Shown here in pieces: positions 1 to 7,696 of a stretch of 64,000 nt of DNA; position 1 is the first letter of the stretch, and each line of letters opens with the position of its first letter. The notes under the pieces were generated by a model that worked only from the letters and a program-made list of their open reading frames with translations, was not told the DNA's origin and did no database searches. The position numbers were made by a program, and so were the translations under genes. Source of the DNA: Halorubrum sp. 48-1-W (GTDB taxonomy: Archaea > Halobacteriota > Halobacteria > Halobacteriales > Haloferacaceae); NCBI RefSeq assembly GCF_003287355.1, contig NZ_QMIM01000010.1:109636-173635 (forward strand), in the 5' to 3' direction.

Positions 1-2
1 CG

Positions 3-1331
3 GAGCGAGAGTACTTCGGGACGAGCGGCATCAGGGGACGTGTCGGCGCGGACGTCGACGCCGACCTCGCGCTCACGGTCGGGCGTGCGCTGGCGAGCGA
101 GGCCGACCGGGTCGTCGTCGGACGGGACGCGCGAACCAGCGGCTCGACCCTCGTCGACGCGCTGTCGGCGGGATTGACCGAGTGTGGGACCGACGTGGTC
201 GACGTCGGGGTCGAAGCGACGCCGACGGTCGCCCGCGGGATCGCCGAACGGGACGCCGACGCCGGGGTCGTGGTGACCGCTTCGCACAACCCGCCACGGG
301 ACAACGGCCTCAAGCTGTGGCAGCCCTCCGGGCAAGCGTACGACCGATCCGGTCAGGACCGTCTCGTGGGGCGGATCCGGACGGGCGATTTCGATAGACA
401 GTCGTGGGACGCCCTCGGCGAGCGGTCGTCGTGGACGGACGCACGAACGAGCCACGTCGAGGCGATCGCCGGGGCCGTCGAGGTGTCGGATCCCCCATCG
501 GTCGTGGTCGACCTCGGCAACGGAGCGGGCGGCGTGAGCGTCGAGGCGCTCCAGGCGATCGGTTGCTCGATCGAGACGCTCAACGCCCAGCCGGACGGAC
601 GGTTCCCGGGACGACCCAGTGAGCCGACAGCCGAGAACTGTTCGACGCTCGCTGCGACGGTCGCGGCGACCGACGCCGACCTCGGGATCGCTCACGACGG
701 CGACGCCGACCGTATGATGGCCGTCACCGGCGACGGGGAGTTCGTGCCCGGCGACGTCCTGTTGGCGCTTTTCGCCCGGGAGGCTATCGAGCAGGGCGAC
801 CGGGTCGCGGTCCCCGTCGACACCAGCCTCCTCGTGGCGGACGCGCTCGAGGACGTCGGTGCGGAGGTCGTCCTGACGCGCGTCGGCGACGTCTTCGTCG
901 CCGAACGGGCCAGGGAAGGCGACGTCGTCTTCGGTGGCGAGCCGAGCGGGGCGTGGATCTTCCCCGAGGACACGCTCTGTCCGGACGGGCCGCTGGCGGC
1001 AGCGAAACTGGTCGAACTCGTCGCCGATGCGGGCCCGCTGGCAGCGCAGGTCGACAGCATCGATCGGTACCCCATCCGTCGGACGACCTTCGAGGTCTCC
1101 GAGAAGGCGGCGGTCATGGAGCGGGTCGCAACCGCCGTCCGGGCCGACTACGACGACGTGAACACCCTCGACGGGGTCCGGGTCGAACTCGGGGACGCCT
1201 GGTTCCTCGTGCGTGCGAGCGGAACGGAGCCACGGATCCGGGTGACTGCCGAAGCTCGGAACCCCGAGCGAGCGGACGCCGTCTTCGAGACCGCCAGTGG
1301 GCTGGTCGAGGACCACCTCCGGACCGACTGA
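3..1331 (+). CDS. glmM: Phosphohexomutase (phosphoglucosamine/phosphomannomutase family), 5' end cut by window
   Basis: Alpha-D-phosphohexomutase that interconverts 6- and 1-phosphosugars, supplying UDP-GlcNAc or GDP-mannose type precursors in the cytoplasm. The open frame runs in from the window edge and already shows FGTSGIRG, the family N-terminal loop, so only a few residues are missing; 442 residues are visible against about 450 for the family. The catalytic phosphoserine loop TASHNPP lies near base 280, the metal loop DGDADR near base 700, and the C-terminal phosphate loop RASGTEPRIRV near base 1215. GlmM and phosphomannomutase cannot be told apart by eye in archaea, so the symbol is tentative. 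Confidence 0.85.
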   Translation, partial: EREYFGTSGIRGRVGADVDADLALTVGRALASEADRVVVGRDARTSGSTLVDALSAGLTECGTDVVDVGVEATPTVARGIAERDADAGVVVTASHNPPRDNGLKLWQPSGQAYDRSGQDRLVGRIRTGDFDRQSWDALGERSSWTDARTSHVEAIAGAVEVSDPPSVVVDLGNGAGGVSVEALQAIGCSIETLNAQPDGRFPGRPSEPTAENCSTLAATVAATDADLGIAHDGDADRMMAVTGDGEFVPGDVLLALFAREAIEQGDRVAVPVDTSLLVADALEDVGAEVVLTRVGDVFVAERAREGDVVFGGEPSGAWIFPEDTLCPDGPLAAAKLVELVADAGPLAAQVDSIDRYPIRRTTFEVSEKAAVMERVATAVRADYDDVNTLDGVRVELGDAWFLVRASGTEPRIRVTAEARNPERADAVFETASGLVEDHLRTD

Positions 1332-1377
1332 CGTCGGCCTATTCGTTCCTCTCCCGTACCTCGTATGCGTCCCGTCG

Positions 1378-2283
1378 TTAGACGGTGATCTCCGAGCCGG
1401 TCTCCAGGCCGTCGAAAACCGCGAGCGCCCGGTCGAGGCCGGGGTCCCGCTCCGCGGTGTTCCGCATCACGACCGTCTCGCTCGGGAAGAGGTGCTCGCC
1501 GAGGACGAGTCCGTGGTCCCGCGCGGTCGATCCGGTAACGGTGAGATAGACGCCGAGACCCGTCTCGGCGATCGCCGCCTCCTCGGGGACCTCGGAGTCC
1601 GGATAGACGAATTCGACGCCACGGAGCGTATCCGTCCCCAACACCGCGGTGACGAGACGCTCGTATCGCGGCGAGATGCAGAGCGGACCCTCGTAGCCCG
1701 CGAGGAACTCGCGATCCAACTCCTCGCCGGGCGCGAGCGCGTCCGGTCGCCCCATCAGCGTGTGGTACACCGTGTCGCCGAGCCCGCTCACCACGCGGAC
1801 GTCCGTGTCCACCGGGTCGATCCGGTCGTTGACGTCGGCCAGTCCGGCGAGGCCGGTCTCCCGGATCCCGACCACCTCCTCCAACACGAGGTCCGCCGAG
1901 TCGAACCCGAGCGCGAACTCGTGGGTCCGGAGCGCCCGGAACGGCTCCTCGCGGCCGACGAGCTTCAGGTCGACGTTGCCGACGGTGACAGTCGCCGCGT
2001 CGAAGACGATCCGGCGCGGCTTCCCCTCGCGATCGTCGCGGAGCAGGGTGAACTCCGGGTTCTCCGGTTTCGACGGGTCGGAGTACTCCGCGAGCCGGTT
2101 GTACGGTCCCTCCTCCGCCTCGACGGACCCCTTCGTCACCGCCTTCTCGTAGCGGAGCGTGTTGCTCACGCGGTCGGCGAGCTCGTCGAGTTCGTCGGTT
2201 CGCCCGGCGTCGGCGATCCGCTCGAGAACGGCCTCCAGCGGACGACCCTTTCGTGGAACGGCGACCGGGAGCGGGTCGGTCAT
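1378..2283 (-). CDS. HisG-like (ATP phosphoribosyltransferase fold) protein of unknown role
   Basis: 301 residues. The N-terminus (VAVPRKGRP) resembles HisG (AVPNKGRL). The second half has a HisG-like run: a YERLV stretch, then AETGLGVYLTVTGSTARDHGLVL, which parallels the V(E)TGSTL..NGL segment binding the PRPP phosphate. The rest diverges strongly, with a charged insert near residues 45-85, and no neighbour is a histidine gene. I read it as a haloarchaeal HisG-like paralogue with a bilobed periplasmic-binding-protein fold. Substrate and reaction are unknown. It faces the mutase gene tail to tail. ATG at 2283 is the only sensible start. Confidence 0.6.
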   Translation of the reverse strand: MTDPLPVAVPRKGRPLEAVLERIADAGRTDELDELADRVSNTLRYEKAVTKGSVEAEEGPYNRLAEYSDPSKPENPEFTLLRDDREGKPRRIVFDAATVTVGNVDLKLVGREEPFRALRTHEFALGFDSADLVLEEVVGIRETGLAGLADVNDRIDPVDTDVRVVSGLGDTVYHTLMGRPDALAPGEELDREFLAGYEGPLCISPRYERLVTAVLGTDTLRGVEFVYPDSEVPEEAAIAETGLGVYLTVTGSTARDHGLVLGEHLFPSETVVMRNTAERDPGLDRALAVFDGLETGSEITV

Positions 2284-2331
2284 TACCCGGAGTGGGTCGC
2301 CGCGGCTAAAACGGGTTGCGCTTTCGAACGG

Positions 2332-3900
2332 CTACGGGCCGAACGCCTCGTTGAGCCGCTTTCGGAACGCTTCGAGCTCCTCCAGGTGGTCGTCGATCGC
2401 TTCCAGCTCGGCTTCGACGTCCTCGAGGTCGTCCCCGAGCCGTCCCTCGACGTCGGTCAGCCGCGAGTCGACCTCCGCGAGGTCGTCCCACAGGTCGTCG
2501 AACTCCTCCTCGAAGCGGCCGAACCGTTCCTCCACGTCGTCGATCCGCTCGTCGGCCCGTTCGACGCCGGCAGCGGCGTCGTCGACCTCCTCGTAGAGCG
2601 TTTCGACGTCGTCGCCGACGTCGTCGAGCGCGTCGTCGAGTCCGGCGAGGTCGGCCTCGAGCGAGGCCACGTCCCCGGCGACGTCCTGTACGGTCGCTTC
2701 GAGCCCGTGAGCGGTCGCTTCAACCGCCGAAACGGTCTCCTCGAGGCCCGCGACCGTCGTCTCCGCGGAGTCGACGTCCTCGCGTACCGTCGTGACGTCG
2801 TCCTCGATCGATTCGACGTCGTCCGCGAGCTCGCCGTGTGCCCGTTCGCCGGCCGTGAGTCGGGTATCGAGGGAATCGACCGTGGCCTCCACCTCGTCCA
2901 CGCGGGCGTCGAGCCCGTCGAGGACTTCGCGGGCGGTCCCCTCGTCGTCGATGAACTCGGCGAGCGCGTCGGCGTACGCCTCGATGTCCGACACGCTCGA
3001 CTGGAGTCGACTGATCCGGACGTCGACGCTTCGCGGGACGCCGAGATCGAGTTCCGCACGGAGGAGTTCCATGTCGTCCTCGTCGACCTCCCCGGATCGG
3101 ATCTCTTCGGCCAGCCCTGCCGCGATCCCGCCAGCTGTCGCGCTCGTGGTGACGCCTTCTCCTTCGGGTGCGGACGTCGTCTCCGCTCCATCGTCGTCTT
3201 CGGCCGCTTCCGCTTCGGTCTCTTCCGCTTCAGCCTCGTCGTCTTCGGTCTCTTCCGCTTCAGCCTCGTCGTCTTCGGTCTCTTCCGCTTCGGCCTCGTC
3301 GTCTTCGGCGTCGGTCCCCTCGTCTTCGGTCGTCTCGTGTGGGGTAACCGCCGCAGTCGTCCCGTCGGCGACCGTCCGGGGTTCGGGTACCACTGCGTCT
3401 GGTTCGGCCCCGTCTTCGGGCTCGACCGCCTGCTCGTCGAGGGGTTCCTCCTCCATGCCCGGGAGCGTCTCGCGGTCCCCGGAGAGGACTTCCCGAACCG
3501 CATCGGTCTCGCCGGTCCCGAGCACGTCCCCGATCTCCTCGCCGACGGGGACGTGTTCGATGATCGGCGTTGCGAGGAATCCATCTAGGTCGGGGTCGTC
3601 GTCGCGGATCCCGAAGACCGTCTCGACGGATTCGCCGGGCTCGAGGACCCGTTCGAACTCCACCCGGTGGTCCTTGTACGCCGTCCAGTTCTCGCTCTCG
3701 TAGTCGGGGTGGAATCCCACCCGATCCATCGGGAACACGTCCGGAATCCGGTCGACTATCCGAACTCGAACCGCGTCGTCGCGGTGGGAAGAGAGATCGA
3801 AGGTTACCGCGGGTACCGGGAACGCGTCGTCGGTGAAGGACTTCTCGACCCGGATGCCGTCCTCCTCCACGGTCGTCGCTTCGGCCGTCCGTTCGTTCAT
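2332..3900 (-). CDS. Acidic coiled-coil protein, haloarchaeal hypothetical
   Basis: 522 residues, three parts. Residues 1-120 look like a small beta-rich domain (FDLSSHRDDAVRVRIVDRIP..., ESVETVFGIRDDD). Residues about 170-250 are a low-complexity acidic linker containing a 10-residue repeat, DDEAEAEETE, three to four times (30-bp DNA repeat near 3200-3300). Residues about 270-520 are a long heptad coiled coil rich in D, E, V and L. No signal peptide or membrane segment is visible. An AATTTAAGCC element about 25 bp upstream of the ATG suggests a leaderless transcript. A structural or scaffold role is only a guess from the coiled coil. Confidence 0.7.
   Translation of the reverse strand: MNERTAEATTVEEDGIRVEKSFTDDAFPVPAVTFDLSSHRDDAVRVRIVDRIPDVFPMDRVGFHPDYESENWTAYKDHRVEFERVLEPGESVETVFGIRDDDPDLDGFLATPIIEHVPVGEEIGDVLGTGETDAVREVLSGDRETLPGMEEEPLDEQAVEPEDGAEPDAVVPEPRTVADGTTAAVTPHETTEDEGTDAEDDEAEAEETEDDEAEAEETEDDEAEAEETEAEAAEDDDGAETTSAPEGEGVTTSATAGGIAAGLAEEIRSGEVDEDDMELLRAELDLGVPRSVDVRISRLQSSVSDIEAYADALAEFIDDEGTAREVLDGLDARVDEVEATVDSLDTRLTAGERAHGELADDVESIEDDVTTVREDVDSAETTVAGLEETVSAVEATAHGLEATVQDVAGDVASLEADLAGLDDALDDVGDDVETLYEEVDDAAAGVERADERIDDVEERFGRFEEEFDDLWDDLAEVDSRLTDVEGRLGDDLEDVEAELEAIDDHLEELEAFRKRLNEAFGP
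3195..3300. repeat. 30-bp in-frame repeat inside the coiled-coil gene
   Basis: The 30-bp unit beginning cttcggtctcttccgcttc recurs three times in tandem, plus degenerate flanks. It encodes the repeated acidic decapeptide DDEAEAEETE of the linker. The period is a multiple of three, so copy changes keep the frame. Confidence 0.8.
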
Positions 3901-3994
3901 ACGCTACCCTCCGTAAGCAAAGGCTTAAATTCCATGGGCAACCTCTCAGGGGTGATAACTGACTTCCGCGCCGAATGTCCGGCGAGACGACGGG

Positions 3995-4828
3995 CTACAG
4001 CTCGATCCGGTCGCCGATCTCGACGATCTCCAGCCGTTCGGGATACTCGAAGCTTCGGGCGTGTTCGTGAAGCGCCGTCGGGTCCGCCGTCAGCCCCTTC
4101 CACATGTCCCAGTGGGTGGGGACGAGTCGATCGAGCTCCAGCGCGCTCGCGGCCTCGACGATCTCGTTCTCGTCGCTATACCACTTGGTTCGAACCGGCT
4201 CACCGCTCTCCTTGTCGGGGATCGTTCCCACCGAACCGAACGCCAGGATCCCGAGATCGACGTCGTACTCCCCGGCGAGTTCCGGGAACGACGGCGAGGG
4301 TTTGCTGTCACCGGCGTGGAGCACGGTCCCCGTCGGGTGCTCGATCACGTAGCCGACCGGATGGGTCGCGTCCGGGTCGTGCGTCTCGACGACGTGGACC
4401 GTGAACTCCCCGATCCGGAGTTCGTCGCCCTCGGTCACCTCGGTGAACTGCTCGCCGTCGACGGCCCACTCCTCGGTCCACCGCTCGTCCTCGCGGGCGA
4501 CGGCCAGCGAGTCGTCGGGCGCGACGAACTCACACCCCGTGTTCGCGAGGATCGGGGCCTGTGAGGGCCCGTGGACGTGGTCGGTGTGTTCGTGGGTCGC
4601 GAGCACCGCGTCCCCGACGTCGACGTCGTCGGGGTCGAACGGGACCGGGATCATCCGCACCGTCCGCGGCGGGTCGCCGGTGCCCACGTACGGGTCGATC
4701 CAGAGGACGGTCCCGTCGCGACCCTTGATCGCGAACCCGTTACAGCCGAGATACCACAGCGACACCGTCTCGGGGTCGGCCTCCGCCACCGCGTGCGGCA
4801 GCCAGTCGCCCCAGTCGGAACGCGTCAT
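3995..4828 (-). CDS. UlaG-like metallo-beta-lactamase-fold hydrolase
   Basis: 277 residues, Zn-dependent hydrolase of the lactonase UlaG-like group. Visible motifs: IDPY after the first strands, the metal motif THEHTDH near residue 85, a GDSK loop contributing the bridging Asp near residue 180, and a late PTHWDMWKG histidine near residue 245. The frame stays open for 346 codons upstream, but homology begins only at MTRSDWGDWLPHAVAEADPETVSLWYLG, so ATG 4828 is chosen. Substrate unknown; haloarchaeal members are usually annotated only as MBL-fold hydrolases. It reads away from the metal cluster that follows and shares no operon. Confidence 0.8.
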   Translation of the reverse strand: MTRSDWGDWLPHAVAEADPETVSLWYLGCNGFAIKGRDGTVLWIDPYVGTGDPPRTVRMIPVPFDPDDVDVGDAVLATHEHTDHVHGPSQAPILANTGCEFVAPDDSLAVAREDERWTEEWAVDGEQFTEVTEGDELRIGEFTVHVVETHDPDATHPVGYVIEHPTGTVLHAGDSKPSPSFPELAGEYDVDLGILAFGSVGTIPDKESGEPVRTKWYSDENEIVEAASALELDRLVPTHWDMWKGLTADPTALHEHARSFEYPERLEIVEIGDRIEL

Positions 4829-5532
4829 GTCTCCCCCTGTCTCGGCTTGCCCCCTAACCGTTCCGGAGTCGGTTCGGTTCGTGTCAACAGATGTCATGAT
4901 CTCTGTTCGATCTGCGCCACATAAACCATATATTGCGATACCAAATTGTGGGTCCGTCCGAAACACCACAGCTCCGGAGGATGGGCCCGTTTCGAGGCGT
5001 ATCGAGTCGATACAAGGGTGCTGCTTACCGATCGAGTACTCGAGTCGTCGTCCACGTGTGAGGAGGCCGCATCGTTCGACGGTCCGTGTGCTCTCGACCC
5101 GTCCCGTCTCGTAGCCGGCCCAGCCGAACGTCCCCTGGAAGGAGATCGCGCGGACCAGCGGGAGCACTCCCGTCACGCTGGCACCTGCTCTCTTCGCCCG
5201 GCGGCCCGCCAATACACATCTACTTTTTACGGTTCGTTTGGTGTCATGCCCGGTCATCCGTTCCGACGTATCGTTCGACATCCGCTCGAGTTCGTAGACG
5301 TGTCCGTGTAAACGAACTACGATAACGACGAGGTCCCCGGATCCACGCTGTAGTGATCCGGAGAATGAGGTGGATAAACGCCCGAAAAGACGAGCCCTGG
5401 GAACGATCTCGCTGGATGTCGGACGCGCGTCTTCGTTCAGATCTGTCGCTCTCATCGATCCGCTCTCGTTCGAACGTGTTTCTCTACTCGAATTCGGAAA
5501 GACGATTGAGCGATCGACCAAACGAGTTAAGT
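4829..5532. other. Long intergenic stretch without a supported gene
   Basis: About 700 bases between the UlaG-like gene and the metal operon. Frames are open on both strands but give arginine/serine-rich, non-acidic peptides with no recognisable domain. The stretch is less GC-rich than the flanks. I see no RNA gene or IS end. Confidence 0.5.
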
Positions 5533-5554
5533 CATATCGGGTTATATCGATATG
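5533..5554. promoter_or_regulatory. Inverted repeat upstream of the metal operon (probable ArsR operator)
   Basis: catatcg (5533-5539) and cgatatg (5548-5554) form a perfect 7-bp inverted repeat with an 8-base spacer; a nested 10-bp palindrome atatcgatat spans 5544-5553. The site abuts the ATG at 5556 of the first small gene. ArsR/SmtB repressors bind such AT-rich dyads over the promoter, so autoregulation by the ArsR encoded two genes on is likely. Inference only. Confidence 0.5.
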
Positions 5555-5555
5555 T

Positions 5556-5693
5556 ATGTCGATACTCAACCGATTGCTCGGCGGCGAGTCGAACGACGAG
5601 GAGAGTTGCTGTGACATACAGATCGAGGAGGTAGACGCCGACGAACCCGCGGAGGATGCGCCGAACGGGAGTGCCGATCGCACGGAGGACTGA
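5556..5693 (+). CDS. 45-residue acidic protein with a vicinal Cys pair, first gene of metal operon
   Basis: Tiny protein: a short amphipathic start (MSILNRLLGG), then SCCDIQIEEV with adjacent cysteines at residues 18-19, then an acidic tail. It lies directly upstream of and on the same strand as the ArsR regulator, with 6 bases between stop and ATG. The same CC pair recurs in the regulator N-terminus and in the permease loop. A small thiol metal or arsenite carrier is my inference; I do not recognise a named family. Start chosen at ATG 5556 because upstream sequence carries the dyad and lacks acidic composition. Confidence 0.6.
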   Translation: MSILNRLLGGESNDEESCCDIQIEEVDADEPAEDAPNGSADRTED

Positions 5694-5699
5694 CCGGCG

Positions 5700-6098
5700 A
5701 TGTCGAACGACCCGAACGCGGCAAGCCGTGCGGGCTCGGAATCCGCCAGCGGAACGCTCCGACGGACGGAGGAGGGAACCTGCTGTGACGGTCCGTTCCC
5801 GGCGACGCGACGCGCCGAGGACGCGGCCATCGAGGCGGAGCTGTCGTCGTTCAAGGCGCTGGCCAACCGAAAGCGGCTCGCGATCGTTCACGCGCTCCGG
5901 GAGGGCGAGCTCTGTGCCTGCGAACTGGAGGCCGTGCTGGACGCGCCGCAGTCGACGGTCGCGTCCCACCTCCGGAAGCTTCGCGACGCGGGTATCGTCA
6001 ACACTCGTAAGGACGGGAAGTGGACGTACTATCGGATCGCGGACACGGCGAGCCTCCAACTGCTCGATCTGGCCGCTGCGCTGGGAGAGGATCGATGA
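5700..6098 (+). CDS. ArsR/SmtB-family repressor with As(III)-type C-x-C motif
   Basis: 132 residues, cytoplasmic winged-helix metalloregulator. The HTH core runs from about residue 48 (SSFKALANRKRLAIVHAL) to 125. ELCACEL holds Cys72 and Cys74, matching the ELCVCDL arsenite-binding helix of classical ArsR. An N-terminal extension carries a second pair, Cys28-Cys29. The recognition helix is PQSTVASHLRKLRDAGIV. Its stop overlaps the permease ATG (ATGA), so the two are translationally coupled. It likely represses its own operon until a thiophilic metal(loid) binds. Arsenite is favoured by the motif, but Cd, Zn or Cu is possible. Confidence 0.85.
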   Translation: MSNDPNAASRAGSESASGTLRRTEEGTCCDGPFPATRRAEDAAIEAELSSFKALANRKRLAIVHALREGELCACELEAVLDAPQSTVASHLRKLRDAGIVNTRKDGKWTYYRIADTASLQLLDLAAALGEDR

Positions 6099-7096
6099 TC
6101 CCAGCGGGAACCGAATCGGCATTGCTCGATTCGTGGGACTACTTCCTCCACCTCGCGATGGTCCTCACGCCGCTTTTCATCGGCGCGTCGTTCCTCGTCG
6201 GCCTCGCACAGGAGTACCTCCCGCCCGAGCGCGTCGAGGAGATGCTTCGATCGCGCGACCACGGGAGCGGGAACGTCCTCGCAGCGGGACTCGGCGCCGT
6301 GACGCCGTTCTGCTCGTGTTCCACCGTTCCCGTCCTGGCCGGTCTGCTGGGTGCCGGCGCGCCGACGGGTATGGCGTTTTCGTTCCTGATCGCCTCGCCG
6401 ATCGTCAACTGGATCGCCGTGTTCCTGCTCTTTGGACTGTTCGGGACCGCCGTCACCGTCGCGTACGTGACGACCGCGCTACTCGCGGCGATCGTCGCGG
6501 GGCTGGTCATCGGGATGCTCGACCTCGACGGCTACGTCAAGGACGTGCGGATCACGGCCGGGGGCCGCGAGATCGAGACCGACGGCGGCGCGCCCGCGCC
6601 GGGTGCCTCGTCGACGACCGGCGCTGAGTCCGGCTGTTGTGAGTGCGCGACGGACGCGACGAACCGGACCCACAAGGAACGCGTGACCGCGGCCGGGAGG
6701 GGCGCCCTCTCCTTCTTCCGCGACACGCTTCCCTACATCGCGATCGGGATCGCGATCGGCGCGCTGATCCACGGGGCCGTGCCCGCGGAGTTCCTCCAGC
6801 GGATCGCGGGGCCGGAGAATCCGCTCGCGACGCCACTGGCCGCGCTCGCCGGCGCGCCGATCTACGTGAGCATCAGCGGGATGTTGCCGATCGCCCACTC
6901 GCTCACCGAGGCGGGGATCCCGATCGGCACGGTGATCGCGTTCGTCGTCGGCGGTGCGGGGATCAGCATCCCGAACCTGATCCTCCTGAACAAGCTGTTC
7001 GAACGGCGATTGCTCGCGATCTACGCGACGACCGTCGTGACGATCGGGATCGCGATCGGCGTGTCGTTCAACACCGTCTTCGTCGGCCTGCTCTGA
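6095..7096 (+). CDS. DUF318/ArsP-type metal(loid) permease
   Basis: 333 residues, about eight membrane helices in two bundles. The signature TPFCSCSTVPVLAGLL (Cys73 and Cys75) marks the DUF318 permease family, whose ArsP members export trivalent organoarsenicals. A second family motif, SISGMLPIAHSLTEAGIP, lies in the second half. The central cytoplasmic loop (about residues 142-205) carries GCCEC (Cys181, 182 and 184), a probable metal-binding site. Start ATG 6095 overlaps the ArsR stop. Role: efflux of an arsenical or soft metal under the upstream regulator. Substrate not provable from sequence. Confidence 0.8.
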   Translation: MIPAGTESALLDSWDYFLHLAMVLTPLFIGASFLVGLAQEYLPPERVEEMLRSRDHGSGNVLAAGLGAVTPFCSCSTVPVLAGLLGAGAPTGMAFSFLIASPIVNWIAVFLLFGLFGTAVTVAYVTTALLAAIVAGLVIGMLDLDGYVKDVRITAGGREIETDGGAPAPGASSTTGAESGCCECATDATNRTHKERVTAAGRGALSFFRDTLPYIAIGIAIGALIHGAVPAEFLQRIAGPENPLATPLAALAGAPIYVSISGMLPIAHSLTEAGIPIGTVIAFVVGGAGISIPNLILLNKLFERRLLAIYATTVVTIGIAIGVSFNTVFVGLL

Positions 7097-7111
7097 CCCG
7101 GCGTTTCTCGT

Positions 7112-7504
7112 TCAGGGCGACCGCGAGCCGTCGAGCGCGGCGAGGACGGCGTTCGCCCGCGGCGTGGCGCGATACATCCGCCACTTCCCCGCTTTCCGGC
7201 GCGTGACGAGCCCGGCGTCGGTGAGCTTCGAGAGGGCGTGGCTGATCGCGCTTTCGCTCACGTCCAAAAGCGGCGAGAGCTCGCAGACGCACAGCTCGTC
7301 GTCGGCCGTGTGGAGCATCCGAACGATCTCGTACCGCGTCTCGTTCCCGAGCGCCGACAGGAGTTCGACGTCGCTCTCGAGGTCGGACCCGTCGATACCC
7401 TCGTTCAGCTCCTCCAGTTCCGCGAGCCGTTCGGAGAGCTCCTCGTCCGTACAGGAGCCGTACTCGGCGGCGACGTACCGCTGTAGACGATCGGTCGATG
7501 ACAT
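7112..7504 (-). CDS. Second ArsR-family regulator, convergent with the permease
   Basis: 130 residues. An N-terminal acidic helix (residues 1-45) is followed by a winged helix: LLSALGNETRYEIVRML, the sensor helix DDELCVCELSPLL (Cys72, Cys74), then VSESAISHALSKLTDAGLVTRRKAGKWRMYRA. The C-V-C core is the canonical As(III) site of ArsR. It reads toward the permease with only 15 bases between stops, so each regulator has its own promoter. A long hairpin sits just upstream of its start. Two regulators with the same sensor motif around one permease suggest two inputs or cross-regulation. Confidence 0.85.
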   Translation of the reverse strand: MSSTDRLQRYVAAEYGSCTDEELSERLAELEELNEGIDGSDLESDVELLSALGNETRYEIVRMLHTADDELCVCELSPLLDVSESAISHALSKLTDAGLVTRRKAGKWRMYRATPRANAVLAALDGSRSP

Positions 7505-7520
7505 ACACGCGAGTCAACTA

Positions 7521-7557
7521 CCCCACCCTAAAGGCCTTCGGCGTTTTGAGGGTGGGG
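7521..7557. repeat. 9-bp perfect hairpin upstream of second ArsR gene; possible IS200/IS605-type end
   Basis: ccccaccct (7521-7529) pairs with agggtgggg (7549-7557) across a 19-base loop that holds the palindrome aaggcctt. It lies 17 bases upstream of the minus-strand ATG at 7504. Two readings compete: an operator for the regulator, or a subterminal hairpin left by an IS200/IS605 element, which in haloarchaea I recall ending in GGGTGGGGTAGTTGAC-like sequence. The following 130 bases contain no gene. Confidence 0.45.
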
Positions 7558-7696
7558 CTTGTCCGTGAACTCGGCCTCGAACCCGTCCGGGTGGGCGTTG
7601 AACCGAGGCGAGATTAATCGTTATGGACCGTCAGGTCCCAAGTCACCGCACGCGGGGAGCCACCACCGTTATGCCCGTCACCCACGGATCGCCGGT

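Noticed and set aside
1297..3588. 763-codon open frame on the plus strand over the HisG-like and coiled-coil genes
   Set aside because: It is the shadow of two minus-strand genes with strong haloarchaeal coding character; its own product is arginine-rich with no domain.
4829..5866. Long open stretch extending the UlaG-like gene to 623 codons
   Set aside because: The extension is arginine/serine rich, overlaps the metal operon start on the other strand, and has no homology; the family start fits ATG 4828.
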